NCBI GenBank assembly: GCA_035273665.1
Contig: DATEOW010000133.1
Span: 1 to 7,403 of the forward strand
Length of the DNA stretch: 7,403 nt
Reading direction: 5' to 3'
Source of the DNA: DATEEW01 sp035273665
GTDB taxonomy: Bacteria; Pseudomonadota; Gammaproteobacteria; Burkholderiales; SG8-39
Below, piece by piece: positions 6,006 through 7,403 of the stretch. Each line of letters opens with the position of its first letter. Position 1 is the first letter of the stretch. Position numbers and translations under genes: made by a program. The notes under the pieces are model-generated. The model was not told the DNA's origin, searched no databases, and saw only the letters and a list, made by a program, of their open reading frames with translations.

Positions 6006-6877
6006 TTTTTCTACGGCAGCTTGCTGTTGCGGTCATGCTCTATCTGATGTTTTCGCCGCCGGCATTGAGCGAATCGTTCTCGAATTCGCCTCGCATAGTC
6101 GCCTTATCGCCCCACCTGACGGAACTTGTTTTCGCCGCCGGCGCCGGCTACAAGCTTGTCGGGGTCGGTAACTACAGCGACTACCCGCCAGAGGCCGCGC
6201 TCTTGCCCCGGGTTTCGAATAACGGCAAGTTGAATGTCGAGGCGATCATTCGCCTTAGGCCAGACATCGTACTTGCCTGGGAAAGCGGCAATCGGACGGA
6301 AGATCTCAATCAATTGCGCCGGAGAGGTATCAACGTCGTTCAAACGGAGGCGCGTCAACTGCAAGATGTGCCGAAGCTGTTACGCCAAATTGGGTCTTTG
6401 GCAGAGACGTCATCTGTGGCAGAGGCACAGGCAGCGGATTTTGAACGCAAGATCCTTTCTCTGCGCCAACGTTTTTCTACAAAGAGCGAGGTGCGCACTT
6501 TTATGGAGATCTGGCATTCGCCGTTGATGACAATCAATCGGCAACATGTGATCTCTTCCGTGCTTGATTTGTGCGGAGGAGTGAATGTTTTTGGCGCCAA
6601 TGCGTCTCTCACGCCAACCATTTCGAAGGAACAGCTTTTTGTTTCGCGCATCGATGCGATTGTCAGCGTCGCTTTTCAGGACGACGCGGAACTGCGAGAG
6701 GGATGGCGTACCTATCGATCGCTTTCAGCAGTCAGGAATCATCACCTTTATGCGGTGAACGCTGCCGCGCTCAGTCGAATGACTCCCCGCCTTGCCGACG
6801 GCGCGAAGGAAATCTGCGATGTCCTGGAACGTTACCGAGCGCTTAACGCGCTACAAAACGGGCGGCAGAATCGATAA
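6002..6877 (+). CDS. btuF: Periplasmic cobalamin-binding protein BtuF
   Basis: BtuF captures cobalamin in the periplasm and hands it to the BtuCD ABC importer. The product has 291 residues (E. coli 266), with a signal peptide at 1-23 (hydrophobic core VAVMLYLMF, cleavage after ALS). The family start PRIVALSPHLTELVFAAG is at 30-47 and NYSDYPPEA at 57-65. Compared from memory with E. coli BtuF, Tyr58 and Trp93 match ligand-contacting Tyr50 and Trp85. Glu80 and Glu210 match Glu72 and Glu202, which dock onto BtuC. Cys191 and Cys272 match a conserved pair. E. coli Trp66 corresponds to Asn74 here. The ATG overlaps the btuB stop as ATGA, implying coupled translation under the same riboswitch. The last 11 or so codons overlap the opposite-strand gene. 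BtuC and BtuD genes are absent from the window. Confidence 0.93.
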   Translation: MIFLRQLAVAVMLYLMFSPPALSESFSNSPRIVALSPHLTELVFAAGAGYKLVGVGNYSDYPPEAALLPRVSNNGKLNVEAIIRLRPDIVLAWESGNRTEDLNQLRRRGINVVQTEARQLQDVPKLLRQIGSLAETSSVAEAQAADFERKILSLRQRFSTKSEVRTFMEIWHSPLMTINRQHVISSVLDLCGGVNVFGANASLTPTISKEQLFVSRIDAIVSVAFQDDAELREGWRTYRSLSAVRNHHLYAVNAAALSRMTPRLADGAKEICDVLERYRALNALQNGRQNR

Positions 6878-7403
6878 CGTTTGGCGGCAGTTCCTCGGAA
6901 TCGGTCGTACTTGGCCGATATTCAGGGATGCGATGAGCCAGTCCGTCACGAACCTGATCATGACCTAGCGGCTCTTCGCTTTCGAGCCATTGGACCGTCA
7001 GTTTTACCCAATTGAGGTCTCGAATGTCGCCAGACCGGCTGATGCGGAGCTTCGGGTGAGAAGTGGCGGACGTTTCTTCGCCATTCGCAAGAAGCTCCTC
7101 ATAAAGCTTTTCACCCGGACGCAGGCCGGTATATGTGATCTTGATGTCGTCCTCCGCGAAACCAGAGAGGCGGATTAAATCGCGCGCAAGATCGATGATC
7201 TTTACTGGCTCGCCCATGTCCAACACAAAAATCTCCCCGCCTTCGCCCATAACGCCAGCTTGCAGTACCAGTTGCGCGGCCTCCGGTATAGACATGAAGT
7301 ATCTGCGGATTTCCGGGTGCGTAACGGTAATGGGACCGCCATCCGCGATCTGCTTACGAAATTTTGGGATGACACTGCCGGTGCTTCCCAGCACGTTGCC
7401 GAA
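6843..7403 (-). CDS. CapD/WbpM-type polysaccharide biosynthesis NDP-sugar epimerase/dehydratase (C-terminal 186 residues)
   Basis: The frame is open to the right edge (FGNVLGSTGSVIPKF at its visible start), so the N-terminal part, including membrane segments if present and the Rossmann NAD-binding and catalytic motifs, lies outside. The visible part carries strong family marks: GPITVTHPEIRRYFMSIPEAAQLVLQAG, GGEIFVLDMGEPVKIIDLARDLI, and GLRPGEKLYEELL. These belong to the extended short-chain dehydrogenases that make nucleotide-activated deoxysugars for capsule, O-antigen or glycan synthesis. Whether it is a 4,6-dehydratase (as WbpM and PglF) cannot be told without the catalytic triad. The C-terminal tail after KLRISRSGD is low in similarity to what I recall of the family. 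It converges on btuF, overlapping it by 35 bases, and no terminator was seen between them. Confidence 0.9.
   Translation of the reverse strand, partial: FGNVLGSTGSVIPKFRKQIADGGPITVTHPEIRRYFMSIPEAAQLVLQAGVMGEGGEIFVLDMGEPVKIIDLARDLIRLSGFAEDDIKITYTGLRPGEKLYEELLANGEETSATSHPKLRISRSGDIRDLNWVKLTVQWLESEEPLGHDQVRDGLAHRIPEYRPSTTDSEELPPNVIDSAARFVAR

Overview
The window looks like a core-chromosome segment of a betaproteobacterium (Burkholderiales-like; no genus can be fixed from the sequence). The support is the run of genes on the minus strand, read right to left: a short coiled-coil gene, zapA, 6S RNA, an EVE-domain gene, hemE and priA, all with proteobacterial-type proteins and a betaproteobacterial-style 6S RNA. 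Base composition is moderately GC-rich in genes, with one AT-rich gap between hemE and priA.

Left part (1-3591, minus strand). The N-terminal half of the replication-restart helicase PriA runs off the left edge. A 268-base AT-rich gap upstream of it carries a group of DnaA-box-like 9-mers, three of them on a 12-base pitch. Next come hemE (uroporphyrinogen decarboxylase, GTG start) and an EVE-domain gene that overlaps it by 4 bases. The 6S RNA gene follows with a strong intrinsic terminator, then zapA and a small coiled-coil (TIGR02449-like) gene that overlaps zapA by 4 bases. A good sigma70-type promoter lies so close to the small gene's ATG that its mRNA is predicted to be leaderless.

Right part (3652-6877, plus strand). 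A divergent promoter drives a long leader containing a clear cobalamin riboswitch. The riboswitch is followed by btuB (outer-membrane TonB-dependent cobalamin receptor) and btuF (periplasmic cobalamin-binding protein), whose coding regions overlap by 4 bases. A helix able to mask the btuB ribosome-binding site, and a hairpin plus T-rich run just inside btuB, suggest how B12 could switch expression off. The inner-membrane parts of the transporter (BtuC, BtuD) are not in the window.

Right edge (6843-7403, minus strand). The C-terminal part of a CapD/WbpM-type nucleoside-diphosphate-sugar epimerase/dehydratase converges on btuF, and the two genes overlap tail to tail by 35 bases.

No insertion sequence, tRNA, CRISPR array or clearly foreign segment was seen. 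The gene content is mostly ordinary. The interesting material is regulatory: the DnaA-box group, the leaderless promoter, alternative pairings in 6S RNA and the btuB leader, and the absence of an obvious promoter for the EVE-hemE pair.
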